From: JBAXEO01 sp963789515
Lineage (GTDB): Bacteria; Actinomycetota; Coriobacteriia; Anaerosomatales; JAAXUF01
Assembly: GCA_963789515.1 (NCBI GenBank)
Contig: CAWBKW010000009.1
Coordinates: forward strand, 147,160 to 211,159
Direction of reading: 5' to 3'
DNA: 64,000 nt
Shown here in pieces: positions 35,908 to 44,376 of this stretch. The notes beneath the pieces were generated by a model. It made no database searches and was not told the origin of the DNA. It saw nothing but the letters and a program-made list of their open reading frames with translations. Within the stretch, counting starts at the first letter, position 1. Every line of letters starts with the position of its first letter. The position numbers were made by a program, and so were the translations under genes.

Positions 35908-36255
35908 CTACCGCTTGCGTCCGAGCGCCCACCCCAGGATCACGGCGATCAGCGCGCTGAGCGCGATTCCTGCCATCCCCAGCATCGTGACGTCGACGGT
36001 TGGCTGCCACTCGACGCCGTCGGCCCTGACCACGAAGACGCCGACCGGCCGAGCCATGCCTCCGAAGCCGCCGCCTTCGCCCTCGCCCTCGCCATTGCCC
36101 GCCTCGCCGGCCGATCCGCTCCCGCCGCCGCCCCCACCGGCTACCTTAGCCACGGGGATGATGGTGACGCCGTCCCGCTCCACCGGGTCGCCGAACACCC
36201 GGCGCACGGTGTAGGTGTCCTTCCAGGAATCCATGATGCCGTTGACTTGCGCCAT
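35908..36255 (-). CDS. GerW (YtfJ) family protein with C-terminal membrane helix
   Basis: A 115-residue protein starting MAQVNGIMDSWKDTYTVRRVFG, with VERDGVTIIPVAKV next, both diagnostic of the GerW/YtfJ family. A Gly/Ser/Glu-rich low-complexity stretch follows, then MARPVGVFVVRADGVEWQP and a terminal membrane helix ending LGRKR. In Bacillus YtfJ is a spore protein linked to germination; other families use it in non-sporulators, so sporulation is not implied on this basis alone. Confidence 0.83.
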   Translation of the reverse strand: MAQVNGIMDSWKDTYTVRRVFGDPVERDGVTIIPVAKVAGGGGGGSGSAGEAGNGEGEGEGGGFGGMARPVGVFVVRADGVEWQPTVDVTMLGMAGIALSALIAVILGWALGRKR

Positions 36256-36361
36256 TTCTGAGCGCCCCCTTCTCGTCGTCGTACAGGAGATGTACCCACG
36301 AGGCGCTCCCGCACCCGTCCGTGCGGGTACACCTCTTGTGACACCGATGCAGGGAGTAGCC

Positions 36362-36955
36362 ATGTCCGACCGGATCGATCTCGGCCCCCAGGGATTCCTC
36401 TATCCGATGCCCATGACGCTGATCGGCGTCGACCTGCCCACCGGCCCCAACTTCATGCCGGTTGCGTGGATCAACCGCGTGCAGTACAACCCGCCGCGCG
36501 TCGTCGCAGGCATGGGCAAGCCGCACGCCACCAACGCAGGGATCCGCGAGCACGGCGAGTTCAGCGTCAACATCCCCAGCGTCGACATGGTCGCCGTCAC
36601 CGACTGGTGCGGCATGAAGTCCGCAGGCAACGGTGTCGACAAGGGTGGGCTCTTCGAGGTCGTCCGCGGCTCTTTGGAGCACGCGCCGATGATCGCCGAG
36701 TGCCCCATCTCGCTCGAGTGCCGGCTCGCGCAGGTGGTGGACCTGGGCAGCCACGAACTCTTCGTCGCTGACATAGTGGCGACCTGGACCGAGGACCGTT
36801 TCCTCGACGAGCGCGGCAAGCCCGACATCACCAAGGTGCGCCCGTTCACGCTCACGATGCCCGACAACCGCTACTGGGCGGTCGGCGCGCAGATCGGCGA
36901 TGCCTGGTCGATCGGCAGGACGTTCGGGCCGCCACGTGAGGAGGATGCACGATGA
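36362..36955 (+). CDS. Flavin reductase-like FMN-binding protein
   Basis: A 197-residue protein of the flavin reductase/FlaRed split-barrel family. It has PMPMTLIGVDLPTGPNFMPVAW at the start, a conserved HATNAGIREHGEFSVNIPS segment that binds FMN, and the later Cys in VTDWCGMKSG-like VTDWCGMKS. Such proteins pass electrons from NAD(P)H to FMN or act as flavoredoxins in anaerobes. GCAGGGAG precedes the ATG. It overlaps the next gene by four bases. Confidence 0.87.
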   Translation: MSDRIDLGPQGFLYPMPMTLIGVDLPTGPNFMPVAWINRVQYNPPRVVAGMGKPHATNAGIREHGEFSVNIPSVDMVAVTDWCGMKSAGNGVDKGGLFEVVRGSLEHAPMIAECPISLECRLAQVVDLGSHELFVADIVATWTEDRFLDERGKPDITKVRPFTLTMPDNRYWAVGAQIGDAWSIGRTFGPPREEDAR

Positions 36956-37464
36956 CCCACCCGGTCCTGCGGGGTGAACGCGTCACCCTGCGTCCTCTCG
37001 CCGAGACCGACCTGCCTCGCCTGCTTGAGATTCTGCTGCAGCCGATGGTGGCCGAATGGTGGCCCGGCTACGACCTGACGCGGCTGCGAGCCGATACGCT
37101 TGAGGATCCCGACGGGACCTCGCTCGCGGTCGTGCTGGACGGCGACTTCGTGGGCCTGGTCATGTACACCGAGGAGCCCGACCCCTACTACAAGCACGCG
37201 GGCATCGACATCGCGCTCGACACCACCTGCGTCGGTCAAGGACTCGGCAGCGACACCCTCCGCACAGTGGCCCGCCACCTGTTCGAGGACCGCGGGCATC
37301 ACCGGCTGAGCATCGACCCTGCGGTGGCCAACGAGCGGGCCATCGGCGCCTATGAGAAGGTTGGCTTCAAGCGGGTCGGTGTGGTCCGGCAGTACGAGCG
37401 AGGCGCGGACGGCTCATGGCACGACAACCTGCTTATGGACATGCTCGCCGGCGAGCTGCGGTAG
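36952..37464 (+). CDS. GNAT acetyltransferase, AAC(6')-like
   Basis: A 170-residue acetyltransferase similar in plan to aminoglycoside 6'-N-acetyltransferases. It has RGERVTLRPLAETDLPRL, GIDIALDTTCVGQGLGSDTLR (acetyl-CoA motif A), ANERAIGAYEKVGFKRVG and a DGSWHDNLLMDML ending. The resemblance does not prove drug modification; most chromosomal relatives have unknown metabolic substrates. The ATGA overlap couples it to the flavin reductase. Confidence 0.85.
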   Translation: MTHPVLRGERVTLRPLAETDLPRLLEILLQPMVAEWWPGYDLTRLRADTLEDPDGTSLAVVLDGDFVGLVMYTEEPDPYYKHAGIDIALDTTCVGQGLGSDTLRTVARHLFEDRGHHRLSIDPAVANERAIGAYEKVGFKRVGVVRQYERGADGSWHDNLLMDMLAGELR

Positions 37465-37474
37465 CGGACGTGCG

Positions 37475-37500
37475 CCGGTGGTTCCCCATGGGGGCACCGG
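37475..37500 (+). terminator. Hairpin after the acetyltransferase gene
   Basis: CCGGTG (37475-37480) pairs with CACCGG (37495-37500) around an inner CCCCATGGGG stem, ten bases after the stop codon. No T tract follows; this is a candidate terminator between the reductase/acetyltransferase pair and purB. Confidence 0.45.
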
Positions 37501-37567
37501 GTGGCGTCCGTGGCAGTGCCGTACAATCACCCTAGGACCTCGCGACCTCGAACAGGAGCACCCGCCC

Positions 37568-38920
37568 ATGATCTCTCGCTACTCCCGCCCCGAGATGGCC
37601 CGCATCTGGGAGCTGCAGAACAAGTTCGAGATCTGGCAGGAGATCGAGGTCCTCGCGTGCGAGGCCCAGGCGGAACTCGGTCAGATCGGGATCACACCCC
37701 AGGAGGCCGCACACATCCGCGCGACGGCGGGTTTCTCGGTCGAGCGCATCGACGAGCTCGAGGCCGTCCTCAACCACGACGTGATCGCGTTCCTCACCGA
37801 CATGGCCGAGCACATCGACGCCGGTCTGGGTGAGGACGACTCCAAGCCGAGCCGCTGGGTGCACTACGGCATGACGTCGAGCGATCTCGGCGACACGGCG
37901 TTGTGCTATCAGATGACCCAGGCGTTCGACATCGTGCTCGCCGACGTCAGGCGCATCGGCGCGGTCTGCCGGCGCCGCGCGCTTGAGACGCGGGACATGC
38001 TGTGTGTCGGCCGCACACACGGCATCCACGCCGAGCCGATGACCATGGGCATGAAGTTCGGCCGTTGGGCCTGGTCGATGAAGCGCGCCGAGACCCGCTT
38101 GCTCGCCACCCGCAAGATGGTCGCGGTGGGCGCGATCTCCGGGGCGGTGGGCAGCTACTCCAACATCGACCCGTTCGTCGAGCAGTACGTCTGCGAGAAG
38201 CTCGGGCTTGCGCCGGACCCGCTCTCCACGCAGGTCATCGCCCGAGACCGCCACGCGCAGTTCCTCGCCGTCCTGGCCATCATCGCCGCCTCCGCCGAGG
38301 AGATCGCCACCGAGGTCCGAGCACTGCAGAAGTCCGACACGCTCGAGGCCGAGGAGCCGTTCGCCAAGGGCCAGAAGGGTTCCTCGGCGATGCCGCACAA
38401 GCGCAATCCCATCACCGCCGAGCGGGTCTGCGGCCTGGCGCGCGTCATCAAGGCCAACGCGCAGGTGGGCTTCGACGACGTGGCGCTGTGGCACGAGCGC
38501 GACATCTCGCACAGTTCGGCCGAGCGCGTCGTGCTCGCGGACTCGACCATCGCGCTCGACTACATCCTCGGCAAGCTCGAGTGGATCCTCGACGGCCTCG
38601 TGCTCTATCCCGAGCGCATGCTCGCCAACCTCGAATCGACGCGCGGCCTGATCTACTCGAGCCGCGTGCTGCTGGCCCTCGTGGACAGCGGCATCAGCCG
38701 AGAAGACGCCTACGCGATCGTCCAGCGCAATGCGATGGTGGTCTGGGACGACATCCAGCAGGCGCGGGACGGGATGGGCTATCGCGACCTGCTGGCGGCT
38801 GACCCCGACGTCGCGGCCGCCGGCATCACCGACGCCCAGCTCGACGAGATCTTCGACCCGTGGGCGTTCCTCGCGCGCGTGGGTGTCGTGTTCGATCGGC
38901 TGGATGGATGTGAGTTCTGA
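37568..38920 (+). CDS. purB: Adenylosuccinate lyase
   Basis: A 450-residue fumarase/aspartase-superfamily enzyme that cleaves SAICAR to AICAR and adenylosuccinate to AMP. It begins MISRYSRPEMARIWELQNKF, the standard PurB start, and has VHYGMTSSDLGDTAL, VGRTHGIHAEP with the catalytic His, and the signature loop GSSAMPHKRNP. The ATG at 37568 lies 47 bases after TACAAT, a plausible -10. Other purine genes (purC, purS, purQ) are 22 kb downstream. Confidence 0.96.
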   Translation: MISRYSRPEMARIWELQNKFEIWQEIEVLACEAQAELGQIGITPQEAAHIRATAGFSVERIDELEAVLNHDVIAFLTDMAEHIDAGLGEDDSKPSRWVHYGMTSSDLGDTALCYQMTQAFDIVLADVRRIGAVCRRRALETRDMLCVGRTHGIHAEPMTMGMKFGRWAWSMKRAETRLLATRKMVAVGAISGAVGSYSNIDPFVEQYVCEKLGLAPDPLSTQVIARDRHAQFLAVLAIIAASAEEIATEVRALQKSDTLEAEEPFAKGQKGSSAMPHKRNPITAERVCGLARVIKANAQVGFDDVALWHERDISHSSAERVVLADSTIALDYILGKLEWILDGLVLYPERMLANLESTRGLIYSSRVLLALVDSGISREDAYAIVQRNAMVVWDDIQQARDGMGYRDLLAADPDVAAAGITDAQLDEIFDPWAFLARVGVVFDRLDGCEF

Positions 38921-38946
38921 CCCGTACGATCTGAAGGAGGCCGACC

Positions 38947-39465
38947 ATGACGGATGAGCCCCAGAACCCGACGTCGGCGCCGGGCGCCGAACCCCGGCCT
39001 GACAGCACCGCCACCGCCGAAGCATGGAACGACGTCGTGGCGCGCATGGGGGAGCTGGGATCGGCCCTCTCGGCGTGGGCGAAGTCCGCGGCCGACGACC
39101 CGGCGAACAAGCAGCGCCTGAATCAGGTCAGGGCCGGAGTCGACGAGATGGCGCGGCAGGCGGATGCCGCGCTCGGCAAGGTCACTTCGAGCGACTTCGG
39201 CCAGCAGGTCACGCAGGGCGCACAGCAGGCAGGCGACGCCATCGGCGACGCGGCGCAGCAGGTCTCGGCAGCCGCAGCTCCTCACGTCGCGACCGCCCTG
39301 AGCGGCCTGGCGAGCGTCTTCGGCAAGGCCGCGGCCAAGGTCGACGAGGCGGTCAGCCGTGACCGCGCGCCCGAGCCACCGGCCGAAGCCTCTCAGCCGG
39401 CACCGGCGGGACCCGCTGAGGCCGCTCCCGCCCCGCCCCAGCAGGGGTCCGACGACCAGAACTGA
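38947..39465 (+). CDS. Ala-rich helical hypothetical protein
   Basis: A 172-residue soluble-looking protein with a disordered Pro/Ala-rich N-terminus, a central helical region (AWNDVVARMGELGSALSAWA, then QQVTQGAQQAGDAIGDAAQQ) resembling amphipathic phasin-like helices, and a Pro/Ala-rich tail. GAAGGAGG precedes the ATG. No family recognised. It follows purB by 26 bases and may be co-transcribed. Confidence 0.7.
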   Translation: MTDEPQNPTSAPGAEPRPDSTATAEAWNDVVARMGELGSALSAWAKSAADDPANKQRLNQVRAGVDEMARQADAALGKVTSSDFGQQVTQGAQQAGDAIGDAAQQVSAAAAPHVATALSGLASVFGKAAAKVDEAVSRDRAPEPPAEASQPAPAGPAEAAPAPPQQGSDDQN

Positions 39466-39485
39466 CGCCCCCTCTTCCCTCAAAG

Positions 39486-39501
39486 TGTGATAACCGTCAC
39501 A
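39486..39501. promoter_or_regulatory. Crp/Fnr-type site upstream of the methyltransferase gene
   Basis: TGTGATAACCGTCACA matches TGTGA-N6-TCACA perfectly and lies 118 bases before the methyltransferase start. The interval also carries repeated GTCGCAG(C/T) units near 39573 and 39596. Confidence 0.6.
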
Positions 39502-39618
39502 ATTGGCCGCGCAGCGCTCATGCGTGCAGCCTCTGTCGCCAAGGCGCTGGCTCCCTGATTCACACCACTAGTCGCAGCAGCAGTCGAACCACCAGTCGCA
39601 GTACAAGGGGACAGTCAC

Positions 39619-40399
39619 GTGACGGACACGACTCCGGTCGCGCCAGCATCTGGCGTCGACGGCTTCTGGGACATCTACAGTCGAGTCTACGACTCCGTGT
39701 ATCAGCTCATGCCCTATCGCGCGCTGTTGTGGGACACCTACCAGGCGCTCGACCTCGAGCCCGGGATGCGAGTCCTCGACGCGGGTTGCGGCACCGGCAA
39801 CTTCGAACACTTCGTTCACGAGAAGAACCCTCCCCGCGTGTGTATCGATGCCATCGACTTCTCGGCGTCGATGCTCGCTATCGCGACGAAGAAGAACGCC
39901 GATCTGGACAACGTCACGTTCGCGCCGGGCAACCTCAGCTCGCCGCTGCCGTTCCCGGACGCCTCCTTCGATCGGATTCTGAGCATCAACGTGCTCTACG
40001 CGCTCCCGGACCCTGACTTCACGATGCGGGAGCTGCTGCGCGTGCTCAAGCCCAACGGGGTGATCGTGGTCACCAGTCCGGCGCCGGAGTTCGCGGTGAC
40101 CGCGCTCGTGATCGACCACTTCAAGCGCGTGAAGAACATCTGGGGCGTATGGCGCAAGGTGGCCAGGGTGACGAGGAGCCTCGGGATCTTCGCGGTGAGC
40201 GGCATCGCCCAGTGGGTGCTCAACAACTTCGTGATCAACCGCCGAGAGGCCGACGGCGCGTATCATTCACTGGACTCCGACGAATTGAGCGCCTTGCTCC
40301 GACGGCTGCATACCCGACGGGGCCGGGGAGTTCTCGGTCGGACGAGCGCTCGCGGACCAGAACATCTTCGCCACGGCCGTGAAAGCGATGGCGGCCTGA
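39619..40399 (+). CDS. Class I SAM-dependent methyltransferase (one frameshift)
   Basis: A methyltransferase of about 260 residues. Motif I is VLDAGCGTGNFEHF, followed by AIDFSASMLAIA, then LPFPDASFDRILSINVLYALPDP and the ELLRVLKPNGVIVVTSPAP strand-loop. Near 40305 the frame breaks: the natural end GAGEFSVGRALADQNIFATA, finishing in AVKAMAA and TGA at 40399, lies one frame over. Substrate unknown; the ubiquinone/phospholipid-methyltransferase resemblance and the adjacent acyltransferase suggest a lipid or acylated small molecule. Confidence 0.85.
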
Positions 40400-40433
40400 T
40401 GCCGAACGACCGGACGCGACCCGAGGAGACCAG

Positions 40434-41009
40434 ATGCGGCCGATAGTGTGCGAGACGCCCGAGCAGATCCGGATGGCGCAGGCGTTGAGGTACGAGGTGT
40501 ACTGCCTGGAGAAGGGGTGGATCGAGCCTTCCAGCTGCGACGGTGGGCTCGAGACCGACGAGTACGACGAGCTGGCGGTCCACTTCCTCGTGCTTGACGA
40601 TGAGACCGAGACCGCTCTTGGCACGTCGCGTCTCCTGCTCGGCTCGTGCCAACCACTTCCGGCCGAGAGGTTCCTGGACCTGGAGGCGCTCGGCCTGCAC
40701 CCGGCGCAGGCATGCGAGGTTTCACGCCTGGCGTCCCTGCGCTCGTCACGCGCTCCCAACTTCGAAGTGTTCCTTCTGCTGATGCACGTGATGTCGGTGT
40801 GGGTCGCTGACTTCGACATCACGGTCGCCCTGTCCGTGGCGGATGTTCCGCTTCACCGGATGATGACGCGCATAGGCATGCCCTTCACGGCAGTGGGTGA
40901 TCCCGTCGAGTACCTTGGCTCCGAGTGCATTCCGTCGGTCATCGACGTGGCTGGCTTCAGCGAACTGGTCTGTCGTGTTCGCCAAGCCAGAGAACTGAAG
41001 GCCGTCTAG
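40434..41009 (+). CDS. Acyltransferase of the LuxI / PEP-CTERM-exosortase-associated family
   Basis: A 191-residue GNAT-fold protein. It has the AQALRYEVYCLEKGWIE N-terminal signature and FLVLDDETETALGTSRLLL, EVSRLASL and a final PVEYLGSECIPSVID, which together define the PEP-CTERM/exosortase-associated acyltransferases related to acyl-homoserine-lactone synthases. Members make N-acyl amino acids or related amides. ATG 40434 follows a GAGGAGACCAG ribosome site. It starts 34 bases after the methyltransferase ends, so the two may act in turn on one metabolite. No exosortase or LuxR gene is adjacent. Confidence 0.82.
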   Translation: MRPIVCETPEQIRMAQALRYEVYCLEKGWIEPSSCDGGLETDEYDELAVHFLVLDDETETALGTSRLLLGSCQPLPAERFLDLEALGLHPAQACEVSRLASLRSSRAPNFEVFLLLMHVMSVWVADFDITVALSVADVPLHRMMTRIGMPFTAVGDPVEYLGSECIPSVIDVAGFSELVCRVRQARELKAV

Positions 41010-41109
41010 CGCACTTCGCGCCGACCTCAAGAAGCGGTCAAGGGTGTCCCGATCTGGGCCGATAACACCCTAGTCAGGTTGTACTCGCCCAAGGGGATGG
41101 CCCAAAACT

Positions 41110-43592
41110 GTGGATACCGCACGACTGCTGAGCCTACTGGTTGTCGGACTCGCGAACATCGCGCTTGCGGTCGCCGTATTCATGCGGAATCGCAGGAACC
41201 CGGCGAATCGCGCGTTCGCCGCGGCCGTATTCACCATCGTCCTGTGGCTTGGCTTCGCGTTCCTTTCGGACCAGCCGGACTTCGCCGATTACGCGCTCGC
41301 GCTGAACCGTATGACCCTGGCCTCGGCTATCGCGATGGGCGCCCTGCTGCTCTACTTCTGTTTGGTGTTCCCGACACAGGAAGGTCACCTGAGTACCGGC
41401 TGGTGGCTCTTCATGTTCGGCTCGAGCGTCGTCGCGCTCCTGACCGCGGCGACGCCGCTGGTCGTCGCGGACGTGCAGTTCGAAAGCTGGGGCACCAACA
41501 TCATCGCGGGGCCGCTCCTGTGGCTGATGGCGTCGTGGACCGTCGCCGGCATCTGCGGCATCGTGTTCGTGCTTCTCACGAAGCTTCGACGCTCCGGGGG
41601 ACGCGAGCGCGCCCAGCTCAAGTACCTGCTGCTTGGACTCTCGCTCTTTCTCATCACGTCCATGATCTTCGGACTTGCCCTGCCGATGCTCACGGGCAGC
41701 TATGAATACGCCTACCTCAATACCTTCGCCACGGTGTTTCTCGTAGGCTTCACCGCCTACGCGATGATCAAGCACCGATTCCTCGATATCCGCATGGTCG
41801 TACTGCGCGGCGCTGTCTACGTGGGAATGGTCGTCGGGCTCGGTGTCGCCTTGGTCGCGGTCACCGTGCTCGCCCGTGAGCATCTCGCGGCGTCCATGGG
41901 TCTGCACAGTGAGGATCTGTTCCTGGTCACGACACTCGTGGCAGTATTCGCCTTCCAGCCCATTCGCAAGAGCCTCGAGCGGATCGACTGACGGCATCTT
42001 CTATCGGCGCACGTATGACCCGCAGGTCCTGTTGAGCCACCTCGGGTCGGTCATGGCATCGATCATCGACGTGGATGAGCTCGCCCGGGCCATCGCGGAC
42101 GAGCTGGCCGCCGGGATGAAGCTCACCTCCGCCGTGGTCGCCTTCAAGCACGGCGACCGGTTCGAAGCCTTGGGCTCGGCAGGTCCGGTTCGCAGCTGCG
42201 ACGAACTCGAATCACTGATGTCGCGTGACCTGCAAGAGGTGGTCTTCGCGGACGACCCCTCGACCGACCCCGTGATCTCTCAGATACTCTACGAACGCCA
42301 GATGCGCGTGCTCGTTCCACTGAAGAGTGAAGCGATGCTCATCGGCTTCATCCTGCTTGGCGCGAAGCAGTCCGGCGAGATGTTCAGCTCGCAGGACGCG
42401 ACGTTCCTCGACATCATCCAGGCTGAGGCTGCCGTCTCGGTCAAGAAGGCGATCCTGCTCGACGAGCGCAACCAGCGCGTGCGCGAGCTGTCAGCCCTCA
42501 ACACCCTGGCCTGGACGCTCGGCCGAGATACCCATTTCGATGCGGTGCTCAGCCGGGCGCTGAACAAGGTCATGCAGGTGACCGCGGCAGAGTCGGGTTC
42601 GATCATGCTCGTCGACCCCGACGGCACCGCACTCTCGATCGAGGCCTCGCGTGGTCTGCGCGAGGACGTGGCCGCCAACACGCACATCCGCATGGGAGAG
42701 GGCATAGCCGGTTGGGTCGCGCAGCACCGCAAGCCGCTCATTCTGGTCGACGCCGAGGACTACGGCTTCGGCGCCGAACTCCGGCGGCAGGGGCTGAGGT
42801 CGGCGCTCTGCGTGCCGCTCGTCGCCAAGGGCAAGGTCATCGGTGTGCTCAACGTGAGCAAGGCCGAGTCCGTCGAGGCTTTCAGCCGTGCGAACCTCAA
42901 GATCGTGGCCTCGTTCGCGGGCCAGCTCGCGGTGGCGATAGAGAACGCCCGCCTCTACGTCGACCTGGAGAACACGTTCCTCGGGACGATCGGGGCGCTC
43001 GCCTCGGCGGTGGACGCCAAGGACCCCTATACCTACGGCCATTCCAACCGAGGTCACGGACCACACCCTGGCGATCGCTGCGGAGCTCAGAATCCTCGGC
43101 TCCGACCTCGAGACGCTTCGCATCGCGGCGCTTCTTCACGACATCGGCAAGATCGGCATCGACAGCAGCATCCTCAACAAGCCGGGGAAGCTCACCGAGG
43201 CCGAGTTCGAGGTCATTCGCAGCCACCCGGACATCGCCGCCAACATCCTCGGTTCGCTGGACTTCCTCAAGGCCGTCGTGCCGCTCGTGCACCATCACCA
43301 CGAGCATTTCGACGGCACCGGCTACCCGTTCGGGCTCGTCGGCGAGGCGATTCCCCGAGGCGCACGGATCATCTCGGTCGCCGACGCCTTCAACGCCATG
43401 ACGTCCGACCGCCCCTATCGCAAGGCGCTCTCGCTCGAGGCTGCGACGCAGGAGCTCATCGACAACTCGGGCACGCAGTTCGACCCGCAGGTCGTGACGG
43501 CATTCCTCGCCGTCCTTGTCAGGAGCAAGGTCATCGCTCCGGAGGCCGCCGAGTCGCCCAGCCCACCCGCCCTAAGAATCGTGTCCGCGTAA
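41110..43592 (+). CDS. Membrane GAF-GAF-HD-GYP phosphodiesterase (two frameshifts)
   Basis: A c-di-GMP phosphodiesterase-type sensor of about 825 residues once two indels are repaired. Part one (41110-41985) has eight or so membrane helices of the histidine-kinase 7TM/4TM-like N-terminus. After a shift near 41988 come two GAF domains (ADELAAGMKLTSAVVAFK and HIRMGEGIAGWVAQHRKPL). After a second shift near 43050 comes an intact HD-GYP domain: LHDIGKIGIDSS, HHHEHFDGTGYPFGL and RIISVADAFNAMTSDRPYR. The start codon is GTG-free ATG-like TTG/GTG uncertain; the frame opens at 41110 (GTGGATACC). It would sense a ligand or redox cue and degrade c-di-GMP. A GGDEF cyclase lies at 53167. Confidence 0.85.
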
Positions 43593-43791
43593 GACGCCCC
43601 GCCTAAGGTTCGGTACCACCCGCACGCTCCCGGCATACGACCCTCTGCTAGCCGGGTGACGCCGAGTCCGTCGTCGCAGAAGGCGACTTCGGGCTCGGCT
43701 TTGCGTTCGCCGAGGTGCCGCCGGCCGCACTCGCGCGCGTAGTAGACTAGCGGCGTCGATAGGCATTCTGAGGGCAACGGCTGGGGGCGAC

Positions 43792-44332
43792 GTGATCCGA
43801 CGGGTTCTGATGGTGTTGGGTGTGCTGGGCTGCGCCGCGGTGTCATCCGGGCTGCATCCGTGTCACGGGCACCTTCCCGATGTCAGTGGAGTCGGCGCCG
43901 GTCACTCCGTCGCCGGCGGCCGTCGCCGCACGGCCCATCACGCACGGCGTGGTCGGCGAGAAGCTCACTGCCGGCGCATGGACCGTGACCGTGGAGGATG
44001 CGAAACGGACCGGCGACAGAGTCGGCGGTTCGAAGCCAGGCGACGGAAACGACTTCCTGCTGGTGGTGGTCGGATTCGAGAACAAGGGGACCGACTCGCT
44101 TGAAGTGCGCCCGGAGGACTTCGAACTCACCGACCCGTCAGGCGCGGCAGTCGCCATGGCCGACATCCCGAAGCCGGCGTACAACGCCAATTCCATGAGG
44201 CCGCTCATGGGTAGGTTCGGGACGAGCACGGTCTTCGTGTACCGGATCCCGAAGGGGTCGGTTCGCTACACCTTCGCGTTCTCGCCCCCCAGCGCGGGGG
44301 ACAAGGCGCGGCTCGAGTGGCGGGTTCCGTAG
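43792..44332 (+). CDS. DUF4352-like lipoprotein (frameshift after the signal)
   Basis: An exported protein of about 179 residues. The signal (GTG start, IRRVLMVLGVLGCAAVSSG) lies in one frame and the lipobox Cys and mature domain in another; removing one G from the GGG near 43850 gives SSGC-IRVTGTFP. The mature domain, with LTAGAWTVTVEDAKRTGD, FLLVVVGFENKGTDSLEV and PEDFELTDPSG, is the beta-sandwich of the DUF4352/telomeric-repeat-binding-factor-like family. Role unknown. GGGGGCGAC precedes the start. Confidence 0.75.
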
Positions 44333-44376
44333 GACTCGCTCGGTGGGCGTAGGCTCGAGCGGGGACCCGAGCCGAG

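Noticed and set aside
37532..39025. 497-codon minus-strand open frame opposite purB
   Set aside because: It mirrors purB codon periodicity and has no recognisable domain.
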